Part shown: positions 27,035 through 35,588 of the stretch, piece after piece
How positions within the stretch are numbered: position 1 is the first letter of the stretch
How the letters are laid out: each line of letters starts with the position of its first letter
Assembly: GCA_017854855.1 (NCBI GenBank)
Contig: JAFMGZ010000034.1
Coordinates: 1 to 38,142, forward strand
Origin: Sulfitobacter sp.
GTDB lineage: Bacteria > Pseudomonadota > Alphaproteobacteria > Rhodobacterales > Rhodobacteraceae
Direction: 5' to 3'
DNA: 38,142 nt
Notes under the pieces: generated by a model
Told to the model about the DNA's origin: nothing
The model's input: only the letters and a program-made list of their open reading frames with translations
The model's database searches: none
Made by a program: the position numbers and the translations under genes

Positions 27035-27684
27035 CCCGCCCCCTGCCCCCCAGCGCAAGCGTGGCGCACCCCCTTGAGGGCGGCAAACTCCATGCGCCAG
27101 CCGCCGCCCGCAATGCCCAGACGATCGGCAGCTTTCTGACGCGCCATGCACCGGCCACGGGCGATGCCCTGGAAATCGCCAGCGGCACAGGGCAGCATGT
27201 CGTGCACTTCGCCCCTCTCTTGCCGGGGCTGCAGTGGCAACCCACCGACATAGACCCGCCCCGCCTGCGCAGCATCGACGCCCATGTGTCACAGGCCGGC
27301 CTGAGCAATGTCGCACCCGCGCTGCACCTTGACGCCACCCAGGACGGCTGGGCCCGCCACCACGGCCCCTATGACCTGATCCTGCTGGCCAATTTGCTGC
27401 ATCTGGTATCTGCGCCCCAGGTCGTCACTTTGATCACAGAAGCCGCCAAGGCACTGAAACCCGGCGGCGTGCTGATGCTCTATGGCCCCTATGCCCGCGA
27501 TGGCCAGCTGACCAGCCCAGGGGATCAGCGTTTCGATGCCCAATTGCGCGCGGCCGATCCTGCGATCGGATACAAGGATACCGCTGAGATGGCCCGCTGG
27601 CTGCATGCCGCAGGTCTTGAGGCGGACAGCCCCTACCAGATGCCCGCCAACAATCTCATTATCCTGGCCCGCCCCACAGGTTAG
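27031..27684 (+). CDS. DUF938 class I SAM-dependent methyltransferase
   Basis: A 217-residue methyltransferase-fold protein of the DUF938 family. It starts TRPLPPSASVAHPLEGGKLHAPAAARN, and has motif I LEIASGTGQHVVHFA, then the post-I loop LQWQPTDIDPP and YDLILLANLLHLVS. The substrate is unknown. The start is a TTG overlapping the TGA of the flavoprotein gene by 4 bases; the family N-terminus begins at the TTG, while a later GTG (27061) would cut it. It converges with the dimethylglycine-dehydrogenase-like gene 20 bases away. Confidence 0.83.
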   Translation: MTRPLPPSASVAHPLEGGKLHAPAAARNAQTIGSFLTRHAPATGDALEIASGTGQHVVHFAPLLPGLQWQPTDIDPPRLRSIDAHVSQAGLSNVAPALHLDATQDGWARHHGPYDLILLANLLHLVSAPQVVTLITEAAKALKPGGVLMLYGPYARDGQLTSPGDQRFDAQLRAADPAIGYKDTAEMARWLHAAGLEADSPYQMPANNLIILARPTG

Positions 27685-27704
27685 AGGCAGCGGGCACCCT
27701 TGGT

Positions 27705-30197
27705 TCAGCCATCCACCCGGATCGTGGTATTCTTGGGATCATAGGGGCTGTCTTCAACGATCTCGGCATCCCACAGCTGGTCAAACATCTTGACCTTCAG
27801 TTTGGTGCCGACGACCGCATGCACGGGCTTGACATATCCCATGCCGATGGATTTCCCAAAGGCCACCGAATACCCGCCCGATGTCAGACGCCCCGTGCGT
27901 TCCCCTTCGACATACAAGACCTCGCGGCCCCATGGGTCCGCGTCATCGGGCCCGTCGATCAAAAGCGTGACACATTTGGCGCGGATGCCGTGCTCTTGCA
28001 TCTTCTCCTTGCCATTAAACTCTTTCGACAGATCAACAAAACGCGGCAGATCGGCCTCAAGCGGCGTCGCGTCACGGCCCAGTTCGGTGCCAAAGGCACG
28101 ATAGGATTTTTCTTGCCGCAACCAGTTTTGCGCCCGTGCCCCCACCAGCTTCATTCCATGCTTTTCCCCGGCTTTCTCAAGCAGATCAAACAGGTAGTTC
28201 TGCATTTCGATCGGGTGATGCAATTCCCAGCCCAATTCCCCTGTATAGGCCACGCGGATCGCCCGCACCGGGCACATGCCCAATTCGATGTTGCGCATGG
28301 TCAGCCAGGGAAAGCGCTTGTTGGACAGGGCTGTCGCGGGATCGCCGTCCTTGATGATCTCGTTCAACACCGCGCGGGATTTCGGGCCCGCGATGGCAAA
28401 GACACCCCATTGGGTCGTCACATCATGGCATTCGATGTAACCAAACTCGGGCGCTTTGTCTTCAATCGCCTTGCGCAGGTAGTCGCTGTCATAAGCGGTC
28501 CAGGCCCCCGCGCTCACCAGATAATATTCATCCTGCGCGATCCGCACGATGGTATATTCGGTGCGCGTGGTGCCATGGCCGGTCAGCGCATAGGTCAGGT
28601 TGATGCGGCCCACAGAGGGCAGTTTGTTGCAGGTGAACCAATCCAGAAACTGCGTGGCCCCCGGCCCTTTGACGACATGTTTGGTAAAGGCGGTGGCATC
28701 GATCAGGCCTACATTCTCACGGATCGCCTTGGCCTCTTGCACCGCATATTGCCACCAGCCACCGCGCCGGAAGGACCGGCTGTCATGGTCGCTAAAGCCT
28801 TCGGGGGCGAAATAATTGGGCCGCTCCCAGCCGTTGACCCAACCAAATTGCGCGCCGCGTGCGGCCTGCCGGTCATAGGCCGGCGAGGTGCGCAAGGGCC
28901 GGCAGGCGGGGCGCTCTTCGTCGGGGTGGTGCAGGATATAGACGTGCTCGTAGGCTTCCTCGTTCTTGCGGGCGGCAAATTCGGTCGTCATCCAGTCGCC
29001 ATAGCGCTTGGGGTCAAGTGAGGCCATGTCGATTTCGGCCTCCCCCTCAACCATCAGCTGGGCCAGGTAATAGCCCGTGCCACCAGCGGCCGTGATCCCA
29101 AAGGAGAACCCTTCCGCCAGCCACATGTTGCGCAGGCCCGGTGCCGGTCCAACCAGCGGGTTGCCATCGGGGGTATAACAGATCGGGCCGTTGAAGTCGT
29201 CTTTCAGGCCAGAGTCCTCGCAAGAGGGGACGCGGTGGATCATCGCCGCGTATTGGTCCTCGATCCGCTCCAGATCAAGCTGGAACAGATCCGCACGGAA
29301 ACTGTCGGGCACGCCATATTCAAAACGCGCAGGCGCGTCTTTCTCATAGACACCCAGGATCCAGCCGCCGCGCTCTTCGCGGACATAGGATTGCGCGTCG
29401 GCGTCCCGGATCACGGGGTGTTCAGCATTGCCTTGCGACCGCCATTTGACCAATTCGGGGTCCTGATCCATCACGATGAACTGGTGCTCAACCGGGATCG
29501 CGGGCATCTTGATGCCTAACATCTTGGCGGTGCGCTGTGCGTGGTTGCCGCTTGCGGTCACGACATGTTCGGCGGTGATCACGATCTGCTCTTCGGTCGG
29601 CACCAGGTTGCCGCCCTTCTCCGCCATCTTGGTGCAGGTAACTTCCCAGGCCTGCCCGTTCCAGTGAAAGGCATCCGCCTGCCATTTACGTTCGATCATC
29701 ACGCCGCGCTGGCGCGCGCCCTTGGCCATCGCCATCGTCACGTCGGCGGGGTTAATATAGCCATCCGTCTGGTGATACAGCGCACCTTTCAAATCCTCGG
29801 TCCGGATCAGCGGCCATTTCGCCTTGATCTCATCGGGGGTCATAAAGACATAGGGCACGCCGCAGGTCTCAGCGGTTGAGGCATAGAGCATGTATTCATC
29901 CATGCGCGCGTCCGTCTGCGCCATCCGCAGGTTGCCGACCACGGCAAAGCCCGCGTTCAGCCCGGTCTCTTCTTCCAGCGTTTTGTAAAACTTGATGGAA
30001 TAGTCATGAATATGCGTGGTGGCATAGGACATGTTGAAATAGGGCAGCAGCCCCGCCGCATGCCATGTCGAACCAGAGGTCAGTTCATCACGCTCAAGCA
30101 GCATGACATCATCCCACCCCGCACGCGCCAGATGATAGGCAATCGAGGTTCCAACGGCACCGCCGCCGACAACCAATGCTTTGACGTTCGTTTTCAT
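27705..30197 (-). CDS. Dimethylglycine/sarcosine dehydrogenase-like flavoprotein with GcvT domain
   Basis: An 830-residue protein with an N-terminal FAD oxidoreductase (VVGGGAVGTSIAYHLARAG, then SGSTWHAAGLLPYF) and a C-terminal aminomethyltransferase (GcvT) folate-binding domain (RVAYTGELGWELHHP, KSYRAFGTELGRD, FNGKEKM). H46 in STWHAAGL corresponds to the histidine that carries covalent FAD in mammalian dimethylglycine dehydrogenase. It would demethylate an N-methylglycine and pass the methyl to tetrahydrofolate; whether dimethylglycine or sarcosine is the substrate cannot be told. The ATG at 30197 has AAGGATT 7 bases upstream. The next leftward gene upstream is a D-lactate-type dehydrogenase, 134 bases away. 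Confidence 0.9.
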   Translation of the reverse strand: MKTNVKALVVGGGAVGTSIAYHLARAGWDDVMLLERDELTSGSTWHAAGLLPYFNMSYATTHIHDYSIKFYKTLEEETGLNAGFAVVGNLRMAQTDARMDEYMLYASTAETCGVPYVFMTPDEIKAKWPLIRTEDLKGALYHQTDGYINPADVTMAMAKGARQRGVMIERKWQADAFHWNGQAWEVTCTKMAEKGGNLVPTEEQIVITAEHVVTASGNHAQRTAKMLGIKMPAIPVEHQFIVMDQDPELVKWRSQGNAEHPVIRDADAQSYVREERGGWILGVYEKDAPARFEYGVPDSFRADLFQLDLERIEDQYAAMIHRVPSCEDSGLKDDFNGPICYTPDGNPLVGPAPGLRNMWLAEGFSFGITAAGGTGYYLAQLMVEGEAEIDMASLDPKRYGDWMTTEFAARKNEEAYEHVYILHHPDEERPACRPLRTSPAYDRQAARGAQFGWVNGWERPNYFAPEGFSDHDSRSFRRGGWWQYAVQEAKAIRENVGLIDATAFTKHVVKGPGATQFLDWFTCNKLPSVGRINLTYALTGHGTTRTEYTIVRIAQDEYYLVSAGAWTAYDSDYLRKAIEDKAPEFGYIECHDVTTQWGVFAIAGPKSRAVLNEIIKDGDPATALSNKRFPWLTMRNIELGMCPVRAIRVAYTGELGWELHHPIEMQNYLFDLLEKAGEKHGMKLVGARAQNWLRQEKSYRAFGTELGRDATPLEADLPRFVDLSKEFNGKEKMQEHGIRAKCVTLLIDGPDDADPWGREVLYVEGERTGRLTSGGYSVAFGKSIGMGYVKPVHAVVGTKLKVKMFDQLWDAEIVEDSPYDPKNTTIRVDG

Positions 30198-30331
30198 GTG
30201 CCGAATCCTTGTGACCACGTTGACCCCGTTTTAGGCAGCCCCGCGCAAGCGCGCAGGCAGCAGCCGACCCAACATATCAAAAAACCGACCTTGGCGCGTA
30301 AACAGGGCTGAAACGCGGCCCGGGTGCAGGA

Positions 30332-31738
30332 TTACTCCGGCAATATCTTGCCCGGATTCATGATGTTGTCGGGGTCTAGGGCCTTTTTGATGGCCCCCAT
30401 CACGCTCACGGTATCCGCCCCCAGTTCCCTGATCAGATAGGGCCGCTTGCCCTGGCCCACGCCATGTTCACCCGTGCAGGTCCCGTCCATGGAAATGGCC
30501 ATATCGTTCAGCCAGCTGACAAATTCCTTGGCGCGTGCGATCTCTGACGGGTCGTCCATGTCGATCAACAAAGAGGCGTGGAAATTGCCGTCCCCTGCAT
30601 GGCCCACGATCGGGGCGAACAGATCCAGTTCCGCAGCCTTCTCCTGCGCTGTGCTCACCGCTTCGGCCAGGCGCGATATCGGCACACAGACATCCGTGGT
30701 CACCGCCTTGCTGCCCGGACGCAGGGCCAGCATCGCCCAATAGGCGTCATGACGCGCCTGCCACAGCTTGTTGCGTTCTTCTTGGCTTGCCGTCGCCCGA
30801 TAGCCGCTACCGCCCTCTTCCTCGGCCAGCATGCCAAAGGTCTCTGCCTGTTCGGCAACCGATGCCTCTGATCCGTGGAATTCCAGCAACAGCAATGGCC
30901 CCTCGGGCAAATCCAGCTTTGAATAGGCGTTCAGGGCCCGGACAACCATGGTGTCCAGCAGTTCAATCCGCGCAACGGGCAGACCATATTGGATCACCGC
31001 CATCACGGTTTTCGATGCCGCCTCAACCGAAGGAAAGGAACATCTGGCTGCAGACATCGCTTCGGGAATGCCCTGCAAACGCAGGGTGATTTCAGTGATG
31101 ATCCCCAACGTGCCTTCCGATCCTACCATCAGCCGCGTCAAATCATATCCCGCGGAGGATTTGCGCGCGCGGCTGGCAGTTCTGATCACCGCGCCATCCG
31201 GCATGACCACCTCAAGGCTCAGCACATTGTCCTTCATCGTGCCATAACGCACCGCATTGGTGCCAGAGGCACGCGTGGCCGCCATCCCCCCAAGCGATGC
31301 ATTGGCACCGGGATCAATCGGAAAAAACAGGCCCTGGTCGCGCAGATGCGTGTTCAGTGCCTCGCGCGTCACGCCCGGCTGCACCCGGCAGTCCAGATCA
31401 CCGGCATTGACCGCGATCACCTTGTCCATCTGGCTGAGATCAATCGAAATGCCGCCCGCCGGCGCATTGACATGCCCCTCCAGCGATGTCCCCGTGCCAA
31501 AGGCAATGACCGGGACCTTATGGGTGGCACAGACCTTGATGATCTGGGACACGTCATCGGTTGACCGGGCAAATACCACGCCGTCCGGGGCCTGGTTGGC
31601 GATCCAGGTGGTGGTATGGCCGTGCTGTTCGCGCACGGCACTTCCCGTGTGGAAGCGTTCGCCAAACTGCTGTTTCAAGATCCCGACCGCTGCGGCAATC
31701 CCGTCTTCGTTGCGCATCAGCGCAGCCCCATCCGCCAT
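30332..31738 (-). CDS. FAD-linked D-lactate/glycolate dehydrogenase (Dld/GlcD family)
   Basis: A 468-residue FAD_binding_4 plus FAD-oxidase C-terminal protein. The cofactor segment VIAFGTGTSLEGHVNAPAGGISIDLSQM and the later DPGANASLGGMAATRASGTNAVRYG and GSEGTLGIITEITL are hallmarks of the D-lactate dehydrogenase (cytochrome) / GlcD family; the C-terminal ends GEHGVGQGKRPYL and DPDNIMNPGKIL, as usual. It would oxidise a D-2-hydroxy acid and give electrons to cytochrome c or quinone. D-lactate seems likelier than glycolate since no glcE/glcF lies beside it. ATG at 31738 has AAGGAA 7 bases upstream; a longer frame to 31762 is unlikely. It is 33 bases from ggt. Confidence 0.88.
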   Translation of the reverse strand: MADGAALMRNEDGIAAAVGILKQQFGERFHTGSAVREQHGHTTTWIANQAPDGVVFARSTDDVSQIIKVCATHKVPVIAFGTGTSLEGHVNAPAGGISIDLSQMDKVIAVNAGDLDCRVQPGVTREALNTHLRDQGLFFPIDPGANASLGGMAATRASGTNAVRYGTMKDNVLSLEVVMPDGAVIRTASRARKSSAGYDLTRLMVGSEGTLGIITEITLRLQGIPEAMSAARCSFPSVEAASKTVMAVIQYGLPVARIELLDTMVVRALNAYSKLDLPEGPLLLLEFHGSEASVAEQAETFGMLAEEEGGSGYRATASQEERNKLWQARHDAYWAMLALRPGSKAVTTDVCVPISRLAEAVSTAQEKAAELDLFAPIVGHAGDGNFHASLLIDMDDPSEIARAKEFVSWLNDMAISMDGTCTGEHGVGQGKRPYLIRELGADTVSVMGAIKKALDPDNIMNPGKILPE

Positions 31739-31771
31739 GAACCGTTCCTTCCCATAGTACATAGGCCGCGC

Positions 31772-33550
31772 TCAGCGGCCAAATGCGATACCTTCCCGGC
31801 GCGGATCGGCACCGCCGCGCAAGTCATCCGAAATGGCAATCAAATGCAACCCCGAGGTCAAGGCCCTTGTCCCCACCTCAAAACCCATCGCCTCCAACCC
31901 GTCACGCAGGTCCGCCACCGCGGTCCCCTCTTCCAGATCATAGGCACCAAAGCGGTTGACCGCATGGGGCAGCCCTGCCGCCTGCTGCACGTCCAGCCCC
32001 CAATCGATGACCGCCACAATCGCCTGCGCGACATAGCCGATGATCCGCGATCCACCGGGGCTGCCCAGCGCCAGCACGGGTTTGCCATCCTTCAACACGA
32101 TCGTCGGGGCCATGGACGACCTTGGCCGCTTGCCCGGCTCAACCCTGTTGGCAATCGGCACGCCGTCCACATGCGACCGAAAGGAAAAATCCGTCAGCTC
32201 ATTGTTGAGCAGAAACCCTCCCACCATCAGGCGCGACCCAAATCCGTTCTCAATCGTGGTGGTCATGCTGGCCACATTGCCCGCCGCATCAACAATCGAA
32301 ACATGCGAGGTCGACGGCAACTCGATGCTTTCATCATCCGCCCAAATCAACGCATGATCAAAGGCCGGATTGCCGGGGCTCACCTCTTCCAGCGCCCTGT
32401 CGGTTCCCAACAACATGGCCCGCTCGGCCATATAGGCCGGATCAAGCAATCCCTTGACCGGCACCGGAACATAATCGCTGTCCGCCAGGTAACGGCCCCG
32501 ATCCGCAAAGGCCAAGCGCCCCGCATCCCCCATCAGCCGCCGCACGTTCAGGTCATTTGGTCCCGCACTCAGGTCATATCCCTCAAGTGCTGCCAGGATC
32601 TGCCCCACGGCCACGGCACCCGACGACGGGGGGCCCATGCCGCAAACCTCATGGCCGCGATAGGGCGCACAGACCGCCGCACGCTCCTTGACCCGGTAGA
32701 TCGCCAGATCCACCTCTGACAAGACACCCGGATTACCCTTGGCCCCCTGCACTGTGGCCACGATATCACGGCCGATCGACCCGCCATAAAAGACCCCGGC
32801 ACCTTCTGCTGCAAACCTGCGCAATGTCTCGGCATAAGCAGGATTTTTCAAAATAGTACCGGCTGTGACCGGCTGGCCACCGGGCAGAAAATACCCCTGC
32901 GTCACATCAGAGCTGGCCAGCCTTTCGGCATCCCCCTGCACCAATTGCGCCAACCGCGGCGAGACGGCAAAACCATCCTGCGCCATCTCGATTCCGGGCT
33001 GCAACAGGCGCGCCCATTCCTGGTTCCCCCAGCGCGCATGAACCTGCGCCAACAGCGCAGGCGTGCCGGGCGTGCCAACAGACCGCCCACCAACCACCGC
33101 ATCAAAAAACTTCAGCGGCGCACCGGTATCATCCTGAAACAACTGCGGCGTTGCCGCCAAAGGCGCGGTCTCGCGACCATCCAGGGTGGTGATCTGCCCG
33201 CTGGCAGCATCATACCAAACCAGGAACGCACCGCCCCCCAAGCCAGAAGACTGCGGCTCAACCAGCCCCAAAACCACCTGCACAGCCACCAAAGCATCCG
33301 CAGCCGTCCCCCCCGCCGCCAGCACATCAGCCCCGGCCTTGACCGCATGCGGGTTCGCAGCGGCAACCATCCAATCGGCCGCAACAACGGGCTTGCCTGC
33401 ATCCTTCAACGCCAAGGCGGCCGAAAACGCCGCCGGCAACCCCTCAAAGGCCCCCGCTCCCGCAGCCTCCGGTGCCACCGCATCCGCAGCCTGCTGCGCC
33501 GCCGCTCCGGTTGCCCAGACAACCGACAAGATACTCAGAACTTTCCACAT
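31772..33550 (-). CDS. ggt: Gamma-glutamyltransferase
   Basis: A 592-residue precursor of gamma-glutamyltranspeptidase, a self-cleaving N-terminal nucleophile hydrolase that breaks glutathione and other gamma-glutamyl compounds. It starts with a signal peptide (MWKVLSILSVVWATGAAAQQ), so acts in the periplasm. R126 in DGRETAP binds the gamma-glutamyl carboxylate, and the catalytic threonine that becomes the new N-terminus is T414 in PSTSHVSIVD; GGSRIIGYV is near the C-terminus. ATG at 33550 follows AAGGAAG; an open frame further upstream is not used. It lies between the D-2-hydroxyacid dehydrogenase (68 bases upstream) and the D-lactate-type gene. Confidence 0.94.
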   Translation of the reverse strand: MWKVLSILSVVWATGAAAQQAADAVAPEAAGAGAFEGLPAAFSAALALKDAGKPVVAADWMVAAANPHAVKAGADVLAAGGTAADALVAVQVVLGLVEPQSSGLGGGAFLVWYDAASGQITTLDGRETAPLAATPQLFQDDTGAPLKFFDAVVGGRSVGTPGTPALLAQVHARWGNQEWARLLQPGIEMAQDGFAVSPRLAQLVQGDAERLASSDVTQGYFLPGGQPVTAGTILKNPAYAETLRRFAAEGAGVFYGGSIGRDIVATVQGAKGNPGVLSEVDLAIYRVKERAAVCAPYRGHEVCGMGPPSSGAVAVGQILAALEGYDLSAGPNDLNVRRLMGDAGRLAFADRGRYLADSDYVPVPVKGLLDPAYMAERAMLLGTDRALEEVSPGNPAFDHALIWADDESIELPSTSHVSIVDAAGNVASMTTTIENGFGSRLMVGGFLLNNELTDFSFRSHVDGVPIANRVEPGKRPRSSMAPTIVLKDGKPVLALGSPGGSRIIGYVAQAIVAVIDWGLDVQQAAGLPHAVNRFGAYDLEEGTAVADLRDGLEAMGFEVGTRALTSGLHLIAISDDLRGGADPRREGIAFGR

Positions 33551-33564
33551 GCCATGCTTCCTTT

Positions 33565-33609
33565 CTCTTTTTGGCCTAAAACACCTCGGGGTTTGGGGCA
33601 GCGCCCCAA
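33565..33609. repeat. Intergenic repeat, copy 2, with GC-rich hairpin
   Basis: The first 23 bases (33565-33587) match 15307-15329 in xdhA at 21 positions. Next comes CGGGGT and then a perfect hairpin TTGGGGC-AGC-GCCCCAA (33593-33609). It fills most of the 68-base gap between the hydroxyacid dehydrogenase and ggt. Read leftward it resembles a terminator, since TTTTAGG follows the hairpin. I recall similar GC-hairpin plus TATTTTTGGCC elements scattered in Rhodobacteraceae genomes. Confidence 0.6.
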
Positions 33610-33618
33610 TCCACAAGA

Positions 33619-34605
33619 TCACAGCATCGACGGGACAACCTGATCCGGTGGCCGATGCCCATCATCAAAGGTCTTGATGTTGATGATGACTTTTTCGCCC
33701 ATCTCCAGGCGGCCCTCCAGCGTCGCAGATCCCATATGCGGCAGCAAAACGACATTCTGCAATTCGCGCAGCCTTGGGTTGATCTCCGTGCCATGCTCGT
33801 AGACATCCAGGCCGGCTCCCTTGATCTCATCGGCGCGCAACATCCGGGTCAGGGCATTCTCGTCGATGACTTCCCCCCGAGAGGTGTTCACGATCACCGC
33901 ATCGGGCTTCATCAGCTTCAACCGGCGCGCGTTCATCAAATGAAAGGTCGACGGCGTATGCGGGCAATTCACGCTGATCACATCCATCCGCGCCACCATC
34001 TGGTCCAGACTTTCCCAATAGGTCGCCTCCAGCGCCGCCTCCGTATCAGGATGCAGCTTGCGCCGGTTATGGTAATGGATCTGCATGCCAAAGGCCGCCG
34101 CACGTCTGGCCACGGCCTGACCGATCCGGCCCATGCCCAGGATGCCCAGACGTCTGCCGCCGATCCGCCCGCCCAACAGGGCCGTCGGGGCCCAGCCTGA
34201 CCATTCGCCCTTTTGCATCAGGGCCATGCCTTCTGACATGCGCCGGGTGACCGCAAGGATCAGCGCCATCGTCATATCCGCCGTATCGTCGGTCAGCACA
34301 CCGGGCGTGTTGCTGACAAGGATACCGCGCTGGCGCGCTGTGGCCACGTCGATATGGTCCACCCCGGCACCGTAGTTGGCGATCAGCTTCAGCTTCTCGC
34401 CCGCCTGTGCGATCATGGCGGCATCGATCTCATCGGTGACCGTTGGCACCAGCACATCCGCATTTCGCATCGCCTCGGACAGCTCTGCCCGGGTCATAGG
34501 CACGTCGTCCAGCCGCAGCTTTACATCGAACAGTTCAGACAGCCGTGTCTCAACGGCATCCGGCAACCGTCGCGTGACTACAACACTCAACCGTTTCTTT
34601 GACAT
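33619..34605 (-). CDS. D-2-hydroxyacid dehydrogenase (glyoxylate reductase type)
   Basis: A 328-residue NAD(P)-dependent D-isomer hydroxyacid dehydrogenase. The nucleotide-binding GMGRIGQ is at 157-163, and the catalytic set is R243 (NTSRGE), E274 (YEHGTEINPRL) and H290 (LLPHMGSAT). ANYGAGVDHID is typical of the glyoxylate/hydroxypyruvate reductase branch, which reduces a 2-oxo acid to the D-2-hydroxy acid in the cytosol. ATG at 34605 has GGGAGGA 6 bases ahead; the frame runs on to 34647 but the family starts here. It may be co-transcribed with ggt and the D-lactate-type dehydrogenase gene downstream. Confidence 0.9.
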   Translation of the reverse strand: MSKKRLSVVVTRRLPDAVETRLSELFDVKLRLDDVPMTRAELSEAMRNADVLVPTVTDEIDAAMIAQAGEKLKLIANYGAGVDHIDVATARQRGILVSNTPGVLTDDTADMTMALILAVTRRMSEGMALMQKGEWSGWAPTALLGGRIGGRRLGILGMGRIGQAVARRAAAFGMQIHYHNRRKLHPDTEAALEATYWESLDQMVARMDVISVNCPHTPSTFHLMNARRLKLMKPDAVIVNTSRGEVIDENALTRMLRADEIKGAGLDVYEHGTEINPRLRELQNVVLLPHMGSATLEGRLEMGEKVIINIKTFDDGHRPPDQVVPSML

Positions 34606-34702
34606 TTGCGTCCTCCCAGACTTGGCCTTATCGTCTCTTGGGCCCATGGTGTCTTATGCAGCGACGAGGCACAAGAACCCCGCGCCGCAAAAGAGCAAAC
34701 AA

Positions 34703-35233
34703 ATGACAGTGCAGGCAGCACCCATGTTCCGTTCCACAATCAAAAGCGCGCTTGCCGCGCTTGCAATGCTGGTTTCCCTTCCGCAGCCCTCCGCCTTTGC
34801 AGGCGAAGTGGGGCCTGTGACCAATCTGCCCTTGCCGCGATTTGTCTCCATGAAGGCATCTGAGGGCAATGTCAGGCGCGGCCCCAGCCTGACCCACCGC
34901 ATCGACTGGGTCTTTCAGCGCCGTGACATGCCGTTGCAAATCACCGCAGAGCACGGCCATTGGCGCCGCGTCGAAGACCGCGATGGCATGGGCGGCTGGG
35001 TGCATTATTCGCTTTTGTCTGGGGTCCGCACGGTTCTGGTCGAACAAGACATGCTGAACCTGCATGTTCGCCCCGATCCAAATGCACCGGTTTCCGCAGC
35101 ACTTGAACTGGGCGTGGTCGCGCGGCTGGGCGACTGCGACCTTGAATGGTGCGAACTGCGTACCGGTGGTTTCAAAGGCTGGGCACCCAAATCGCGCATC
35201 TGGGGCGTTGCCCCCAATGAGATCCGCGATTAG
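34703..35233 (+). CDS. Exported SH3-domain protein
   Basis: A 176-residue small protein with a signal peptide (MFRSTIKSALAALAMLVSL through SAFAGEV, cleavage near AFA|G) and two bacterial SH3-like repeats. The first is VSMKASEGNVRRGPSLTHRIDWVFQRRDMP, ending in GWVHYSLLSG; the second is MLNLHVRPDPNAPVSAALELGVVARL, ending GWAPKSRIWG. It probably acts in the envelope, binding cell wall or protein; the role is unknown. The start is ATG at 34703; a second ATG at 34724 heads the signal peptide itself. It is divergent from the hydroxyacid dehydrogenase. Confidence 0.8.
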   Translation: MTVQAAPMFRSTIKSALAALAMLVSLPQPSAFAGEVGPVTNLPLPRFVSMKASEGNVRRGPSLTHRIDWVFQRRDMPLQITAEHGHWRRVEDRDGMGGWVHYSLLSGVRTVLVEQDMLNLHVRPDPNAPVSAALELGVVARLGDCDLEWCELRTGGFKGWAPKSRIWGVAPNEIRD

Positions 35234-35324
35234 GGCGTCTCTCACGTGACTTGACTGGTCACCGACCCTGCAGACCCTTTATTGAACACCCTTCATAAAG
35301 GTTAAGCTATTGTTAATATGATAT

Positions 35325-35370
35325 AATTCGTTGATTCAACCCATTGAATCGTGAATTGCCCATGGGCAAT
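35325..35370. promoter_or_regulatory. Overlapping palindromes, candidate operators
   Basis: GATTCAA (35333-35339) and TTGAATC (35344-35350) are perfect arms around CCCA; AATTC (35325-35329) and GAATT (35353-35357) extend the symmetry. Next to it ATTGCCCATGGGCAAT (35355-35370) is a perfect 16-base palindrome. The first overlaps a TATAAT (35322-35327), a possible -10 element. They may be operators for a dimeric regulator. Confidence 0.5.
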
Positions 35371-35416
35371 CTGCCCTTGGTGCTGTGCAGTCGTCGACGG
35401 TGGTACCTTTGATCGC

Positions 35417-35468
35417 TGGCCCAAACTCTTGGCCCAAATCCCTAGCCAGAACTCTTGGTCAGAATCAT
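35417..35468. repeat. Four tandem 13-base repeats
   Basis: Units start at 35417 (TGGCCCAAACTCT), 35430 (TGGCCCAAATCCC), 35443 (TAGCCAGAACTCT) and 35456 (TGGTCAGAATCAT). Period 13 is exact, and the first and third units also align at period 26 (19 of 25 bases over the full pair). Iteron-like arrays of this kind often bind a protein cooperatively. Confidence 0.6.
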
Positions 35469-35588
35469 CAACCGCAATCTTCGCCATCGCGGGCGTTGAA
35501 CCCTGCGTCATTCCTGCGCGGCAATTGCATGATCCATGCCTTTGGGTCAGGGTGCGGCAGGTTCACCCAGATAGGACAGGACAGCACC

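Larger units (their letters stand above)
35234..35588. other. 355-base structured intergenic region
   Basis: No gene is supported here, but it is unusually structured. From left to right: GTGAC...GTCAC (35246-35262); CCTTTAT...ATAAAGG (35276-35301); an AT-rich stretch with TATAAT at 35322-35327; GATTCAA...TTGAATC (35333-35350) flanked by AATTC and GAATT; a perfect 16-base palindrome (35355-35370); four tandem 13-base repeats (35417-35468); and GCATG-ATC-CATGC (35527-35539). It lies upstream of the MDR-type oxidoreductase gene and downstream of the SH3-domain gene. Confidence 0.7.

Noticed and set aside
27819..29021. 400-codon open frame antisense to the dimethylglycine-dehydrogenase-like gene
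   Set aside because: Same shadow effect; no recognisable domain and no ribosome site, and the sense gene is complete.
31616..32719. 367-codon plus-strand frame across ggt
   Set aside because: Arginine/histidine-rich shadow of ggt and the D-lactate-type gene.
35385..35588. N-terminal extension of the quinone-reductase-like protein
   Set aside because: The added 68 residues run through the tandem repeats; MQAIIYSE at 35589 is the normal family start with its own ribosome site.
35234..35588. Replication origin
   Set aside because: AT-rich DNA plus 13-base repeats recalls an origin, but no DnaA boxes (TTATCCACA type) and no replication initiator gene are visible nearby.
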